DNA from: CBDCDJ01 sp965215355
GTDB lineage: Bacteria; Deinococcota; Deinococci; Deinococcales; Trueperaceae
Assembly (NCBI GenBank): GCA_965215355.1
Contig: CBDCDJ010000007.1
Coordinates: 2,294,001 to 2,358,000, forward strand
Direction: 5' to 3'
Length of the DNA: 64,000 nt
Shown: one piece after another, positions 49,722 through 58,225 of the stretch
How positions within the stretch are numbered: the first letter of the stretch is position 1
How the letters are laid out: each line of letters begins with the position of its first letter
Notes under the pieces: model-generated
Database searches by the model: none
Told to the model about the DNA's origin: nothing
Seen by the model: only the letters and a program-made list of their open reading frames with translations
Program-made: the position numbers and the translations under genes

Positions 49722-50979
49722 AGCCGCTACACGTTCGGCTGAACTTGCACGGCGGGCAGCCGCGGCGGTCGATAAAGATTATCTCGTCACAGTCACGCAG
49801 GCTTTCGTGCGGGTGCGCAGCGTCTTTGAACCGGACAAGGGCAACACCGAGGCCGAGGCTGCACACTTCATCGCCGCGGCGTTGCGCGAACTCGGCCTCG
49901 AGCCCATCCTCGAAGAAGCCGCCCCCGGTCGGCCGAACGTCGTCGCGGACTGGCAGGGCACCCGCTTCGATGGGGCGAAGCACAAGACCCTGATGCTCGA
50001 GGGCCACACCGACGTCGTCACCGAGGGCGACGCGGCACGCTGGACTTACAAACCCTTCGGCGGCGAACTCGTGGACGGCAAAATTTACGGCCGGGGCAGC
50101 GCCGACATGAAAGGCGGGATCGCCGCCGCGCTCGCCGCCGTGCGGGCGGTTCAACAGGTCGCGCCCGACTTGCCAGGGCGCGTTCGCTTCGGCATCGTCG
50201 CGGACGAAGAAGGGATGATGCTCGGCGTCAAACACTTTATCCAGCAGGGTTGGGCCGACGAAGTGGACGCCGCCATCATCTGCGAACCCGAGGAGAACGA
50301 ACTCTGCCTCTTCCAAAAAGGGGCCATGCGCGTTTCCGTCATTTTTACGGGCGTGATGGCCCACGGCGCAATGCCCTACGCGGGCGTGAACCCGGTTAGG
50401 GGCTTGAGCAGTTTTCTCGAGTCCGTCAAGGGACTCGAGGCCGCCGAACAGCGGCGCTTGGGCGAGCACGAACACCTCGGTTTGCCCTGGTTCACCCCGA
50501 CGATTGTCAGAGCACCTGCCAGCGGCGAAGCTCAGCACAACGTGATGCCGGAAACGGCCTACCTTGCGCTCGACATCCGCACGGTGCCGGGGCAGGAGCA
50601 CGAGATTCTGCTGGAAAGCCTTGACGGTTTGGCTCGAGATTTGGAAACAAGCACCCCGAACTTGAGCATTGAGGTGGACTGTTTCGAGTCCCGACCTTGG
50701 ACGCAAACCCCGCAAGACGACCCACTCGTTGCAGCCTTAGAAAAAAGTTACGAAGTCGCGCTCGAGCGCCCACCCCGCTACGGCGGCGTGCCCGGCGCGA
50801 CCGACGGCACCTTTTTGAGCGCTTGGGCGGGCATTCCTATCGTCACCGTCGGCCCCGGCGACCGCACCATCCCGCACCGGCGCGACGAGTTCGTGCGCGT
50901 CGAAGATTTGATTGACGCCGCCAAGCTTTACGCCGCCGCAATCGTTTTTTACCTGAGTGACGATATCAACGACGCGTGA
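49711..50979 (+). CDS. M20-family (ArgE/DapE-type) deacylase or peptidase
   Basis: A 422-residue cytoplasmic metallopeptidase of family M20A (ArgE/DapE/CPG2 group). LMLEGHTDVVTEGD carries the first metal histidine and the dipeptide of the active site, GRGSADMKGGIAAALAA the bridging aspartate, VADEEGMMLG the catalytic glutamate pair, and IVTVGPGDRTIPHRRDEFV the C-terminal histidine. The GTG at 49711 overlaps the P1 peptidase gene by 11 bases. Substrate unknown; acetylornithine deacetylase and succinyl-diaminopimelate desuccinylase share the fold. Confidence 0.88.
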   Translation: MESEAATRSAELARRAAAAVDKDYLVTVTQAFVRVRSVFEPDKGNTEAEAAHFIAAALRELGLEPILEEAAPGRPNVVADWQGTRFDGAKHKTLMLEGHTDVVTEGDAARWTYKPFGGELVDGKIYGRGSADMKGGIAAALAAVRAVQQVAPDLPGRVRFGIVADEEGMMLGVKHFIQQGWADEVDAAIICEPEENELCLFQKGAMRVSVIFTGVMAHGAMPYAGVNPVRGLSSFLESVKGLEAAEQRRLGEHEHLGLPWFTPTIVRAPASGEAQHNVMPETAYLALDIRTVPGQEHEILLESLDGLARDLETSTPNLSIEVDCFESRPWTQTPQDDPLVAALEKSYEVALERPPRYGGVPGATDGTFLSAWAGIPIVTVGPGDRTIPHRRDEFVRVEDLIDAAKLYAAAIVFYLSDDINDA

Positions 50980-51034
50980 AGGTGTGGTAGTGTTCAGCAC
51001 GCTAAGCTAAGACAAGGCAACAAAGGAGGAACGT

Positions 51035-52534
51035 ATGAAACGCGGTTTGCTCTTCTCTGTTCTTACGCTCGTCGCGCTCGGCCTCGGTTTCGGCGTGGCC
51101 CAAGACCCTGCGCCGGTCTACGGCGGCGAAATGTCTGTCGCCATCACCGCCGACCCGCCAGGGTGGGACCCGACGGTCTCGACCTCGCAGGAAATCGCCC
51201 GCGTGACTTACCACAACGTGTTCGAAGGCTTGGTGCGGCTCGACCGGAACGGCGAAATCGTCCCGGCCTTGGCAGAATCGTGGGAAACCTCCGACGACGG
51301 GCTGACCTGGACGTTCAAGATTCGCGACGGCGTCAAGTTTCACGACGGCAGCGATTTGGCACTGTCCGACATCACGGCCAAGTTCGAGCGGGCCACCGAC
51401 CCGGATTCGGGCCACACGCACCCCGAATACTACGCGGCGATTGACACAGTTCAAGCTGGCGACGGCAACACAGTGGTGTTCACGCTCTCCGAACCCAGCT
51501 CGAGCCTCCTCTATAACTTAGCCCGCCCCGACTCCATCATCTATCCCGCCGCCCAGGCCGAAACCCAGCGCAGCCAGCCCATCGGCACCGGGCCGTTCCG
51601 GTTTGTGGACTACGTCGAGGGGAGCGAGGTGCGGCTGGAGAAGTTTGCGGATTATTATCTCGAGGGTGTTCCCTACCTGGACGCCGTGACGTTTGAAATC
51701 ATCCCCGACCCGAACACCCGCTTTGCCGCGTTGCAGTCCGGCGACATCGATCTGATAGGCGTGGCGTTGCCGCCCGAACAGTTTATGCAGCTTGAGGGCA
51801 ACCCCAGTCTCAAGGGCACCGAGGGCAGCGCCACGACCGAAATCACTTTAGCGCTCAACAACACGCGGCCGCCGCTGGATAACCCGCTGGTGCGGCAGGC
51901 CATCACCTACGCCATCGATAAGCAGCAAATCGTCGACGGGGCCTTTTTCGGGCTCGGCACGGTCATCGGCACGCACATGAGCCCAGTGGAAGGTTACTAC
52001 GTCGACCTCAATCCTTACCCCTACGACCCGGAAAAGGCGAAAGAACTTTTAGCCGAGGCGGGTTACCCGGACGGTTTCGAAATCAAGTTCGAACTGCCCG
52101 AGCCCTACAACATCGAGCGGCGCACCGGCGAGGTCATCGCGCAGCAGCTCGCGCAAATAGGCATCGAAACCGACCTCAGCGTGGTCGAGTGGGGAACTTG
52201 GGTCCAGCGGATTTTCCTGGGCGGCGACTATGACATGACCATCATCGGGCATTCCGAGCCGCGCGACATCAACGTGTACGGCAACCCGGACTACTACTAC
52301 CACTACGACAATCCTGACATAAGCACGCTCCTTGACGAAATCGAGGCGACGCCCGACGAAGCCGAACAGACCAGGCTTTACCAAGAGATTGCCACCACCA
52401 TCGCCGACGACGCGGTGAACGTGTGGGTGTTCAGCCCGCCCTACCTCGTCGCGGCGCGGAGCGACGTGTACGGCTTCTGGACCGACCAGCCCACGCCCGC
52501 CGTCGACATGACCGAGGTTTACAGGGCGCAGTGA
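51035..52534 (+). CDS. Family 5 peptide ABC transporter substrate-binding protein
   Basis: A 499-residue exported solute-binding protein (SBP_bac_5; DppA/OppA type), with a signal peptide ending near GFGVAQ. It has the family signature THNVFEGLVRLD-like start, AESWETSDDGLTWTFKIRDGVKFHDG, and NNTRPPLDNPLVRQAITYAID. No lipobox cysteine is seen, so it may be free or anchored otherwise. AAAGGAGG precedes the ATG. Two permease genes follow (52622, 53591) after a repeat-bearing gap. It probably binds di- or oligopeptides, fitting the peptidase genes upstream. Confidence 0.92.
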   Translation: MKRGLLFSVLTLVALGLGFGVAQDPAPVYGGEMSVAITADPPGWDPTVSTSQEIARVTYHNVFEGLVRLDRNGEIVPALAESWETSDDGLTWTFKIRDGVKFHDGSDLALSDITAKFERATDPDSGHTHPEYYAAIDTVQAGDGNTVVFTLSEPSSSLLYNLARPDSIIYPAAQAETQRSQPIGTGPFRFVDYVEGSEVRLEKFADYYLEGVPYLDAVTFEIIPDPNTRFAALQSGDIDLIGVALPPEQFMQLEGNPSLKGTEGSATTEITLALNNTRPPLDNPLVRQAITYAIDKQQIVDGAFFGLGTVIGTHMSPVEGYYVDLNPYPYDPEKAKELLAEAGYPDGFEIKFELPEPYNIERRTGEVIAQQLAQIGIETDLSVVEWGTWVQRIFLGGDYDMTIIGHSEPRDINVYGNPDYYYHYDNPDISTLLDEIEATPDEAEQTRLYQEIATTIADDAVNVWVFSPPYLVAARSDVYGFWTDQPTPAVDMTEVYRAQ

Positions 52535-52538
52535 GGGG

Positions 52539-52574
52539 AAAAAGTACCGAGTACCGAGTCGAAAGTACTGAGTG
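52539..52574. repeat. Post-stop intergenic repeat, copy 2
   Basis: GTACCGAGT occurs twice in tandem here, followed by CGAAAGTACTGAGTG. It begins about five bases after the substrate-binding protein's stop and matches the copy after hrcA (7159) and the hairpin copy at 54397. Confidence 0.6.
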
Positions 52575-52621
52575 AAACAACCTGTTGCAACCCCTTGTTG
52601 CCTCCTCTGCTCCCCACTTAG

Positions 52622-53566
52622 ATGTTCGCTTTCCTCGTCCGCCGCTTTCTGACCGCTCTCGTCAGCATTTTTTTGGCCGCGACGCTGGTGTTCGTCGCGC
52701 TCCTCGCGGTGCCAGGCGACCCGGCGGAGATAATTCTGGGTGTCAACGCGAGTCCGCAATCTTTGGCGGCACTGCGCACCAAGCTCGGGCTCGACGTTGC
52801 GCCGCCGTTGCGGTTTGTGAGTTGGCTCGGCGGCGCGGTGCGGGGGGACTTCGGCGAGTCGTTGAACTATCAGAAGCCGGTCTCGAGCCTCATCCTCGAC
52901 CGTTTGGCAGTGTCGCTGCCGTTGGCGCTGTTGAGCGCGCTGCTGGCCTGCCTCGTCGCGTTGCCGCTGGGCATTTTCGCGGCGCTGCGGCGCGGCAGCG
53001 TCTTGGACCCGCTCGTGGTGACGCTGTCGCAGCTCGGGGCGGCGGTGCCGTCGTTCTGGCTCGGCTTGATGTTCATTTTGCTGTTCAGCGTGCAGTGGAA
53101 CTTGTTGCCCGCGGGCGGCTACACGCCCTGGACGCGCGACCCGGTCGCCACATTACGCAGCCTCGCGCTGCCGGTGCTTGCGCTAGGTTTAGGCCAGGCC
53201 GCCGTGATGACGCGGATGACCCGCTCGGCGATGTTGGAAGTCCTGGGGCAGGACTACATCCGCACCGCTCGAGCCAAAGGCTTGCCCATGCGAAACGTGA
53301 TTTGGAAACACGGCCTCCGCAACGCGCTCGTCACGCTTATCACCATCTTCGGCATCAGCCTGTCGAACTTGCTCGTCGGCTCCATCGTCATCGAACAGGT
53401 GTTCGCGCTGCCGGGTTTGGGGAGATTGGCCTTGACCGCCATCGGCGCACGGGACTTTCCGCTGCTCCAGGGTGAAGTCCTCGTCTACGCCAGCGCCATC
53501 GTGCTGCTGAGTTTTTTGGTCGACGTTTCCTACGGACTGCTCGACCCGCGCATCCGCTATGACTAA
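52622..53566 (+). CDS. Peptide ABC transporter permease, DppB type
   Basis: A 314-residue inner-membrane permease with six spans: MFAFLVRRFLTALVSIFLAA at the N-terminus, PGDPAEIIL in the first periplasmic loop, and the cytoplasmic EAA loop YIRTARAKGLPMRNVIWKHGLRNAL that docks with the ATPase. Ends with DVSYGLLDPRIRYD, typical of DppB/OppB. It pairs with the DppC-type permease 24 bases downstream. Confidence 0.93.
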   Translation: MFAFLVRRFLTALVSIFLAATLVFVALLAVPGDPAEIILGVNASPQSLAALRTKLGLDVAPPLRFVSWLGGAVRGDFGESLNYQKPVSSLILDRLAVSLPLALLSALLACLVALPLGIFAALRRGSVLDPLVVTLSQLGAAVPSFWLGLMFILLFSVQWNLLPAGGYTPWTRDPVATLRSLALPVLALGLGQAAVMTRMTRSAMLEVLGQDYIRTARAKGLPMRNVIWKHGLRNALVTLITIFGISLSNLLVGSIVIEQVFALPGLGRLALTAIGARDFPLLQGEVLVYASAIVLLSFLVDVSYGLLDPRIRYD

Positions 53567-53590
53567 ACGTAGTTAAGGTTGTAACCAACT

Positions 53591-54391
53591 GTGAAGCGCT
53601 TCAACCTCGTCCTCGGCAGCGCGCTCATCGCCGTCGTCGTGCTGGGCGCTTGTCTCAGTTTCGTGTGGCTGCCCTACGACCCGAACGCGCTCGACTTCGC
53701 GGTGCAGCTCGCCGCGCCGAGTGCGGCGCACCCGCTCGGCACCGACCACTTCGGGCGGGACTTGTTGAGTAGGCTGTTGGTGGGCTCGAGGGCCACGCTC
53801 TACGTCGGGTTCATCGCCGTGGGCATCGCGCTCGCTTTAGGGTGTTTCGTGGGGGCCGTCGCCGGGTTTTTGGGCGGGGTTTGGGACGAGCTAACCATGC
53901 GCGTAGTCGACACGCTTTACGCCTTTCCCGCCATCCTCATGGCGCTGCTGCTGGCGGCGGTCTTCACGCCGGGCACGCTGACCGCCATGACCGCCATCGG
54001 CCTGGCGACCGTGCCGATTTTTGCGCGAATTATGCGCTCGTCGGTGTTGTCGCTCAAAGAACGCCCCTTCGTCGAGGCCGGGCGGGCGCTCGGGGCGTCC
54101 GAGGGGCGGCTTTTGACGCGCCACGTGCTGCCCAACGCCCTCTCCCCCATCCTGGTGCAGGCGAGTTTGAGTTTGGCGGTCGCCGTGTTGGCCGAGGCCG
54201 CGCTCAGTTTTTTGGGCCTCGGCACGCCGCCCGACGTGCCGAGCTGGGGCAACATGCTCCGCGAGGCGCAGGGGTTTTTAAGTTTGAGCGTGTACCCGGT
54301 CCTCGTGCCGGGCCTTGCCATCGTGACCACGGTGCTCGGCTGGAGCCTCCTCGGCGACGGGCTGCGCGACGCGCTCGAGCCCGGAAGCTAG
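53591..54391 (+). CDS. Peptide ABC transporter permease, DppC type
   Basis: A 266-residue permease with an N-terminal span (about 8-25), the DppC signature HPLGTDHFGRDLLSRLLVGSR, and the EAA loop VEAGRALGASEGRLLTRHVLPNAL. The GTG start is at 53591. With the preceding genes it gives binding protein and both channel subunits, but no ATPase gene (DppD/DppF) is in the window, so ATPases must be coded elsewhere and shared. A long hairpin repeat follows its stop. Confidence 0.92.
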   Translation: MKRFNLVLGSALIAVVVLGACLSFVWLPYDPNALDFAVQLAAPSAAHPLGTDHFGRDLLSRLLVGSRATLYVGFIAVGIALALGCFVGAVAGFLGGVWDELTMRVVDTLYAFPAILMALLLAAVFTPGTLTAMTAIGLATVPIFARIMRSSVLSLKERPFVEAGRALGASEGRLLTRHVLPNALSPILVQASLSLAVAVLAEAALSFLGLGTPPDVPSWGNMLREAQGFLSLSVYPVLVPGLAIVTTVLGWSLLGDGLRDALEPGS

Positions 54392-54396
54392 GGAAG

Positions 54397-54474
54397 AGAA
54401 AAGTACCGAGTCCTGAGGACCGAGTGGAAAGCCTTTTTGACTCGGTACTTTCCACTCGGTCCTCGGTACTTTCT
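54397..54474. repeat. Post-stop intergenic repeat, copy 3, folded as a long hairpin
   Basis: AAAGTACCGAG...GACCGAGTGGAAAG pairs with CTTTCCACTCGGTC-CTCGGTACTTT over about 25 bases, with a six-base bulge and a loop that itself contains ACTCGGTA. It starts six bases after the permease stop and ends shortly before the leaderless promoter of the methyltransferase gene. It may act as a terminator; it is also the largest member of the GTACCGAGT repeat family. Confidence 0.65.
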
Positions 54475-54481
54475 TCAGGGT

Positions 54482-54493
54482 TAAGCTGAAGCC
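54482..54493 (+). promoter_or_regulatory. Leaderless -10 box TAAGCT
   Basis: TAAGCT (54482-54487) with six bases to the ATG at 54494, which is the expected +1. Confidence 0.5.
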
Positions 54494-55684
54494 ATGCCCG
54501 ACCTCACCGAGCGCGCCCTCGAGCGCCGCGTGAAACGCTACCTGCGCAAAGTGCCGCAACATTTTTTCGCCCCCTGCGCGCCGGGTTTCGAAGACGTGTT
54601 GGAGCGTGAGGTGAGCGGTTTACCCGAGGTCAATGTGCAGGGCCGTGAGCGCGGCGGCGTGAGCTTCAGCGGACCGCTGGACACGCTCTACCACGCCAAC
54701 CTGCAGCTCCGCAGCGCTCACCGGGTGCTGCTGCGCGTGGACGAGTTTTTGGCCCAGTCCTACCCCGCCCTGTTCGACCGGGTGAGCCGCGTGCCGTGGG
54801 AACTCTACTTGGGTTTCAACAGCGCCTACAGCCTCCGCGTCAGCGCCAAAACCTCGCGCTTGCGCCACCACACAAACATCGCTAAAACCGTCGCGGACGG
54901 GGTACGCAAAGCTGCCGAACCCTTAGGCCTTACGCCCGCCCCCCAAGACGACGCGCCCCTCACAGTTCACGTGCGCCTGTTTCAAGACCGCTGCAGCTTA
55001 AGCCTCGACACGAGCGGCGACCATTTGCACAAGCGCGGCTACCGGACGCATATCACCGCGGCGCCCCTGCGGGAAACGCTGGCGGCGAGCGTGCTGCTGG
55101 CGGCCGGGTCACAGGGCTACAGCCGCGTCGTCGACCCGTTTTGCGGCGCGGGGACGCTGCTGTTGGAGGCCGCGCTGCTCGCCAAAAACGTGCCGCCGGG
55201 TTGGCAGCGTCATTTTGCTTTCGAACACTTGCCGAGTTTTCAACCGAGCAAGTGGGAGCGCTTCAAGCGCGAGGCTGCGGCGCAGGCCAAACCGACCGCC
55301 ACCGTGTTCGTCGGCAACGACCTGGAACCGGCGGCCGTCCAAGCGGCTCAGGCCAACGCCAGCCGCGCCGGGCTGGACGGGGCGATAGACTTTCAAACCG
55401 GGGACGCCCTCGAGCTGCGTTTGCCCCACCGTCAAGGCGACTCGCTGCTCGTCAGCAACTTGCCCTACGGCGCGCGCCTCGGCTCCGAGCGTGAGGTTAC
55501 GGCGCTGCTGAGCGCCCTGGCCGAGCACCTCAAAACCCACTACGCGGGTTGGGCCTTCGCCTTCGTCACCCACGATTCGGCGTGGCTTATTGAGGGCGGG
55601 CTCGAGCTTCGCGGTACAAAGGTTTTCAAAAACGGCGGTCTCACGGTGAATTTGGTGCAGGGCCGGGTTTTAGGGACGAACTGA
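54494..55684 (+). CDS. THUMP-domain 23S rRNA (guanine-N2) methyltransferase, RlmL/Trm14-like
   Basis: A 396-residue RNA methyltransferase. The N-terminal part (about 20-165) is a ferredoxin-like plus THUMP RNA-binding module beginning FFAPCAPGFEDVLEREV. The C-terminal Rossmann part has the SAM motif VVDPFCGAGTLLLEAALLAKN near 213-233, an acidic loop in VGNDLEPAAVQAA, and the catalytic NLPYG motif near 324-328, which marks N2-guanine methylation. This single-module form corresponds to the N-terminal half of E. coli RlmL and to archaeal Trm14/TrmN; rRNA is the more likely substrate in bacteria. Confidence 0.9.
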   Translation: MPDLTERALERRVKRYLRKVPQHFFAPCAPGFEDVLEREVSGLPEVNVQGRERGGVSFSGPLDTLYHANLQLRSAHRVLLRVDEFLAQSYPALFDRVSRVPWELYLGFNSAYSLRVSAKTSRLRHHTNIAKTVADGVRKAAEPLGLTPAPQDDAPLTVHVRLFQDRCSLSLDTSGDHLHKRGYRTHITAAPLRETLAASVLLAAGSQGYSRVVDPFCGAGTLLLEAALLAKNVPPGWQRHFAFEHLPSFQPSKWERFKREAAAQAKPTATVFVGNDLEPAAVQAAQANASRAGLDGAIDFQTGDALELRLPHRQGDSLLVSNLPYGARLGSEREVTALLSALAEHLKTHYAGWAFAFVTHDSAWLIEGGLELRGTKVFKNGGLTVNLVQGRVLGTN

Positions 55685-55705
55685 AAAATCCCGGCTGGGC
55701 CGGGA
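55684..55705 (-). terminator. Intrinsic terminator of the 55735 gene
   Basis: On the minus strand TCCCGGC-CCA-GCCGGGA is followed by TTTTT. It ends the small minus-strand gene and lies immediately at the stop codon of the convergent methyltransferase gene. Confidence 0.75.
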
Positions 55706-55734
55706 CGAAGCGAGCACCGAAGTGGCGCGAGGCG

Positions 55735-55989
55735 TCAGGCGGTAAGGGCACCGGGCGCGGCCGGTTTGAACTTGAACGACCAGTCGGCGACGTCTTTGTA
55801 GTCCTCGAAAAAGACGGTGATGCAGCCTGTCAGCACCCACCACATCTGTTCGTCGGGAATGTCTACGGTCAAGAGGCCGTCGGCTAGGTCGAGCCGCACC
55901 CGGCAGTGCTGCGCCTCGAGCGCCTTAACAAGACACTCCAACCGTGAAGGATTGTCCCCCTTGAGTCGGGCATAAGTGGCGTGATACAT
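55735..55989 (-). CDS. Small hypothetical protein (84 residues)
   Basis: An 84-residue soluble protein: MYHATYARLKGDNPSRLECL, then HCRVRLDLADGLLTVDIPDE and a C-terminal ITVFFEDYKDVADWSFKFKP. The ATG at 55989 follows TTGGAG; a TTG nine codons upstream is possible. No domain recognised; strand-helix alternation suggests a small alpha/beta fold. A good terminator follows, supporting a real transcription unit. Confidence 0.6.
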   Translation of the reverse strand: MYHATYARLKGDNPSRLECLVKALEAQHCRVRLDLADGLLTVDIPDEQMWWVLTGCITVFFEDYKDVADWSFKFKPAAPGALTA

Positions 55990-56110
55990 GGCGCTCCAAT
56001 CACCTCTCTCTTCCAAACTTTACAAACCCTCGACACGCAGAGTTTAACCTTTCCTTAATGAGTTGGGTGTGAGGTTACTAACCTTTCACTAACAGGTAGG
56101 GATAATACTT

Positions 56111-56632
56111 ATGCCTTTTGAAACGAGTGGGTTAAAAATGTTGAAACTGCTGTCGACCATACCCGACCCCGGCAGGTTGGAGTGGATAGGTCTGCGCAGC
56201 GCGCGGCGCGGCCCCGTACTGAGCGTTACCGAGACGGCTGCTCTGGCGGGTCTCGGTCTGGCGGGTGACCGCCGCGTAGCGGGCAAAACACCCGACCCCA
56301 AAAGTCCCCGGCAAGTCACGCTGCTCCAGGCCGAACACTTGCCGGTCATCGCCGCGTTTGTCGGCCTGGACAGCCTCGGGGCCGAACAGCTGCGGCGCAA
56401 CCTGCTCGTTTCGGGCATCAACTTGTTGGCCCTCAAAGACCGGCCTTTTTGGATAGGCGAGGTTTTGTTGGCGGGCAGCGGCCTTTGCCACCCTTGCTCA
56501 CGAATGGAAGAAGCGCTGGGGCCGGGTGGCTACAACGCCGTGCGCGGCCACGGCGGTATCACCGCGCGGGTCGTGCAGGGCGGTACCTTGCGCGTCGGCG
56601 ACGCGGTGCGGGCGGACCAAGTCGCCGACTAA
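56111..56632 (+). CDS. MOSC-domain protein
   Basis: A 173-residue MOSC-domain protein (molybdenum cofactor sulfurase C-terminal type), predicted to handle sulfur for metal-sulfur cofactors. Motifs: GLAGDRRVAGKTPDPKSPRQVTLLQAEHLP, LRRNLLVSGINL and the conserved cysteine in GLCHPCSRMEEALGPGGYNAVRGHGGI, the usual sulfur-carrying position. The ATG at 56111 follows a GATAAT box closely; ATG 56138 is another possible start. XdhC at 59161 also serves molybdenum-enzyme maturation, but the genes are not adjacent. The 3' end overlaps that of the next, convergent gene by four bases. Confidence 0.87.
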   Translation: MPFETSGLKMLKLLSTIPDPGRLEWIGLRSARRGPVLSVTETAALAGLGLAGDRRVAGKTPDPKSPRQVTLLQAEHLPVIAAFVGLDSLGAEQLRRNLLVSGINLLALKDRPFWIGEVLLAGSGLCHPCSRMEEALGPGGYNAVRGHGGITARVVQGGTLRVGDAVRADQVAD

Positions 56633-57096
56633 AGTACCCCTTTCAGCCGCGCGCTCAACGCTTCCATGCGTTTGCGGTTGACGCCCAAGTCCGAGTAGCC
56701 GAGGCGCGAGGCCGAGCGAAAGTGAAGCAGGCCGGCTTCTTTGTCGAAGTAAAACTCCACGTCGTCAACAAAGCGGAACACGCGGCTGCGCGCTTCGGCG
56801 TGCAGGTAGATGTCGGTCTGTTCGGTGATTCTGGTGCGCGCTAGGTCGTTCAGCGCCGCGGCGACGCTCGAGATGACGAGCGGTTCGCCCCCAACCACCA
56901 GGGGCGGCAAGTAGTGCTCGGCGTCGGCCGGGTCGGCCTGCGTGGAGACGCAGTTGGGGCGGTCGGGGCAGGGTTGCAAGCCACCCTGCGGCTCACCTGA
57001 ACCATCTGTCATGTTCGCTTCACATCCTGTTGTCAGCATTAAAACCAAAAGTAAAAAGCTTGAGCGACCGAAGAGCCTGAAGCGTAAGGACTTCAA
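56629..57096 (-). CDS. DUF1499 lipoprotein
   Basis: A 155-residue lipoprotein. The TTG at 57096 overlaps the upstream stop (TTGA) and gives a short basic N-terminus, hydrophobic core and lipobox LTTGC (cysteine near residue 25). The mature part is the DUF1499 domain: PCPDRPNCVSTQADPADAEHYLPPL with the conserved CPxxPNCVS motif, then YLHAEARSRVFRFVDDVEFYFD and HFRSASRLGYSDLGVNRKRM. The family's function is unknown; members are common in cyanobacteria, proteobacteria and plastids. It is coupled with the AcuI-like reductase gene. Confidence 0.88.
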   Translation of the reverse strand: MKSLRFRLFGRSSFLLLVLMLTTGCEANMTDGSGEPQGGLQPCPDRPNCVSTQADPADAEHYLPPLVVGGEPLVISSVAAALNDLARTRITEQTDIYLHAEARSRVFRFVDDVEFYFDKEAGLLHFRSASRLGYSDLGVNRKRMEALSARLKGVL

Positions 57097-58082
57097 GCGT
57101 CCGCGACCTTGACGAGGATTCGCCCTTGCGTCCGGCCTTGCAACATCGCCTCGATGTGCTCGTCTAGGTCCGCCAAGCCGATTTCGGTCGTAACGGGGGC
57201 CAGGTCGAGCTGCCAAGCGTCGCCCAGCTTGTCCCAAACGCGCCGCCGTTTGGGCATGGGGCAGTTTTGCGAGTCGATGCCGAGCAGGTTCACGCCGCGC
57301 AGGATAAAGGGGTACACGCTCAACTCGAGTTCGGCACCGCCGACAAGACCGCAAGCCGCGACCGAGGCGTGGGGCGCTAGCCTCTTAAGAAGGTTCACCA
57401 GGGTGCTGCCGCCCACCGTGTCTATCGCGCCGCCGTACTCGGCTTTGAGCATGGGGCGGTCGTTTTTCAAGGCCAACTCGGACCGGTCGATAACGCGCGC
57501 CGCGCCCAAACTTTTGAGGGTGTCGTGCGCGCTGTCGCTGCCGGTACTGGCAACGACCTCATGGCCGAGTTTCGCCAGCAACGCCACCGCGACGCTGCCC
57601 ACGCCGCCGCTCGCACCCGTGACGACGACCGGACCGTCCTGAAAACCCTGGTGCTTTACGGCGTCCACGCACAGCGCCGCCGTAAAACCCGCCGTGCCCA
57701 GCGCCATCGCCTCGCGCAAGCTCAAACCCGGCGGCAAGGGCACCACCCAGGCTGCTGGCACCCGCACGATTTCGGCAAAGCCGCCCGGCGTGTTCATGCC
57801 GAGGTCGTAACTCGTCACGACGACCTCGTCGCCCTCTGAAAAACCTGCGTCGCCGGACTGCAGCACCGTCCCGGCGGCGTCGATGCCCGGCGTGTGCGGG
57901 TAGCTTTTGGTCACGCCGCGGTTGCCGCTCGCCGAGAGCGCGTCTTTGTAGTTCAGCGACGAGTAGGCAACTTTAACCGTCACCTCACCCGCGGGCAGGT
58001 CTGCTCGGTTCATGGTTTCGACGCTGCGAACCAACCCATCGCCTTGTTCGGTTACGCGGAACGCTTTGAAGGTGTCAGCCAC
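57093..58082 (-). CDS. YhdH/AcuI-type NADPH oxidoreductase
   Basis: A 329-residue zinc-free medium-chain reductase of the YhdH/AcuI group, which reduces acrylyl-CoA or quinone-like substrates. YSSLNYKDALSASGNRGV is the family's N-terminal signature, VVVTGASGGVGSVAVALLAKLGHEV the NADP site, and GIDSQNCPMPKRRRVWDKL the C-terminal motif of AcuI. The GTG at 58082 has GGGAGG upstream. A directly repeated ATGGCACCGA lies just upstream in the promoter region. It is first in an operon with the DUF1499 gene. Confidence 0.9.
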   Translation of the reverse strand: MADTFKAFRVTEQGDGLVRSVETMNRADLPAGEVTVKVAYSSLNYKDALSASGNRGVTKSYPHTPGIDAAGTVLQSGDAGFSEGDEVVVTSYDLGMNTPGGFAEIVRVPAAWVVPLPPGLSLREAMALGTAGFTAALCVDAVKHQGFQDGPVVVTGASGGVGSVAVALLAKLGHEVVASTGSDSAHDTLKSLGAARVIDRSELALKNDRPMLKAEYGGAIDTVGGSTLVNLLKRLAPHASVAACGLVGGAELELSVYPFILRGVNLLGIDSQNCPMPKRRRVWDKLGDAWQLDLAPVTTEIGLADLDEHIEAMLQGRTQGRILVKVADA

Positions 58083-58225
58083 TTTGTCCTCCCGACATCG
58101 GTGCCATCTATTCGGTGCCATCATACCGAAAACGGGAAAGTCTTTTTTTGTCGCCGGTCGCTTGTGAGGATGTTGTCAAGTGGCCTCCCCCGGCGAGCAC
58201 GTGACCTGCTAAACTGACAGGCGAT

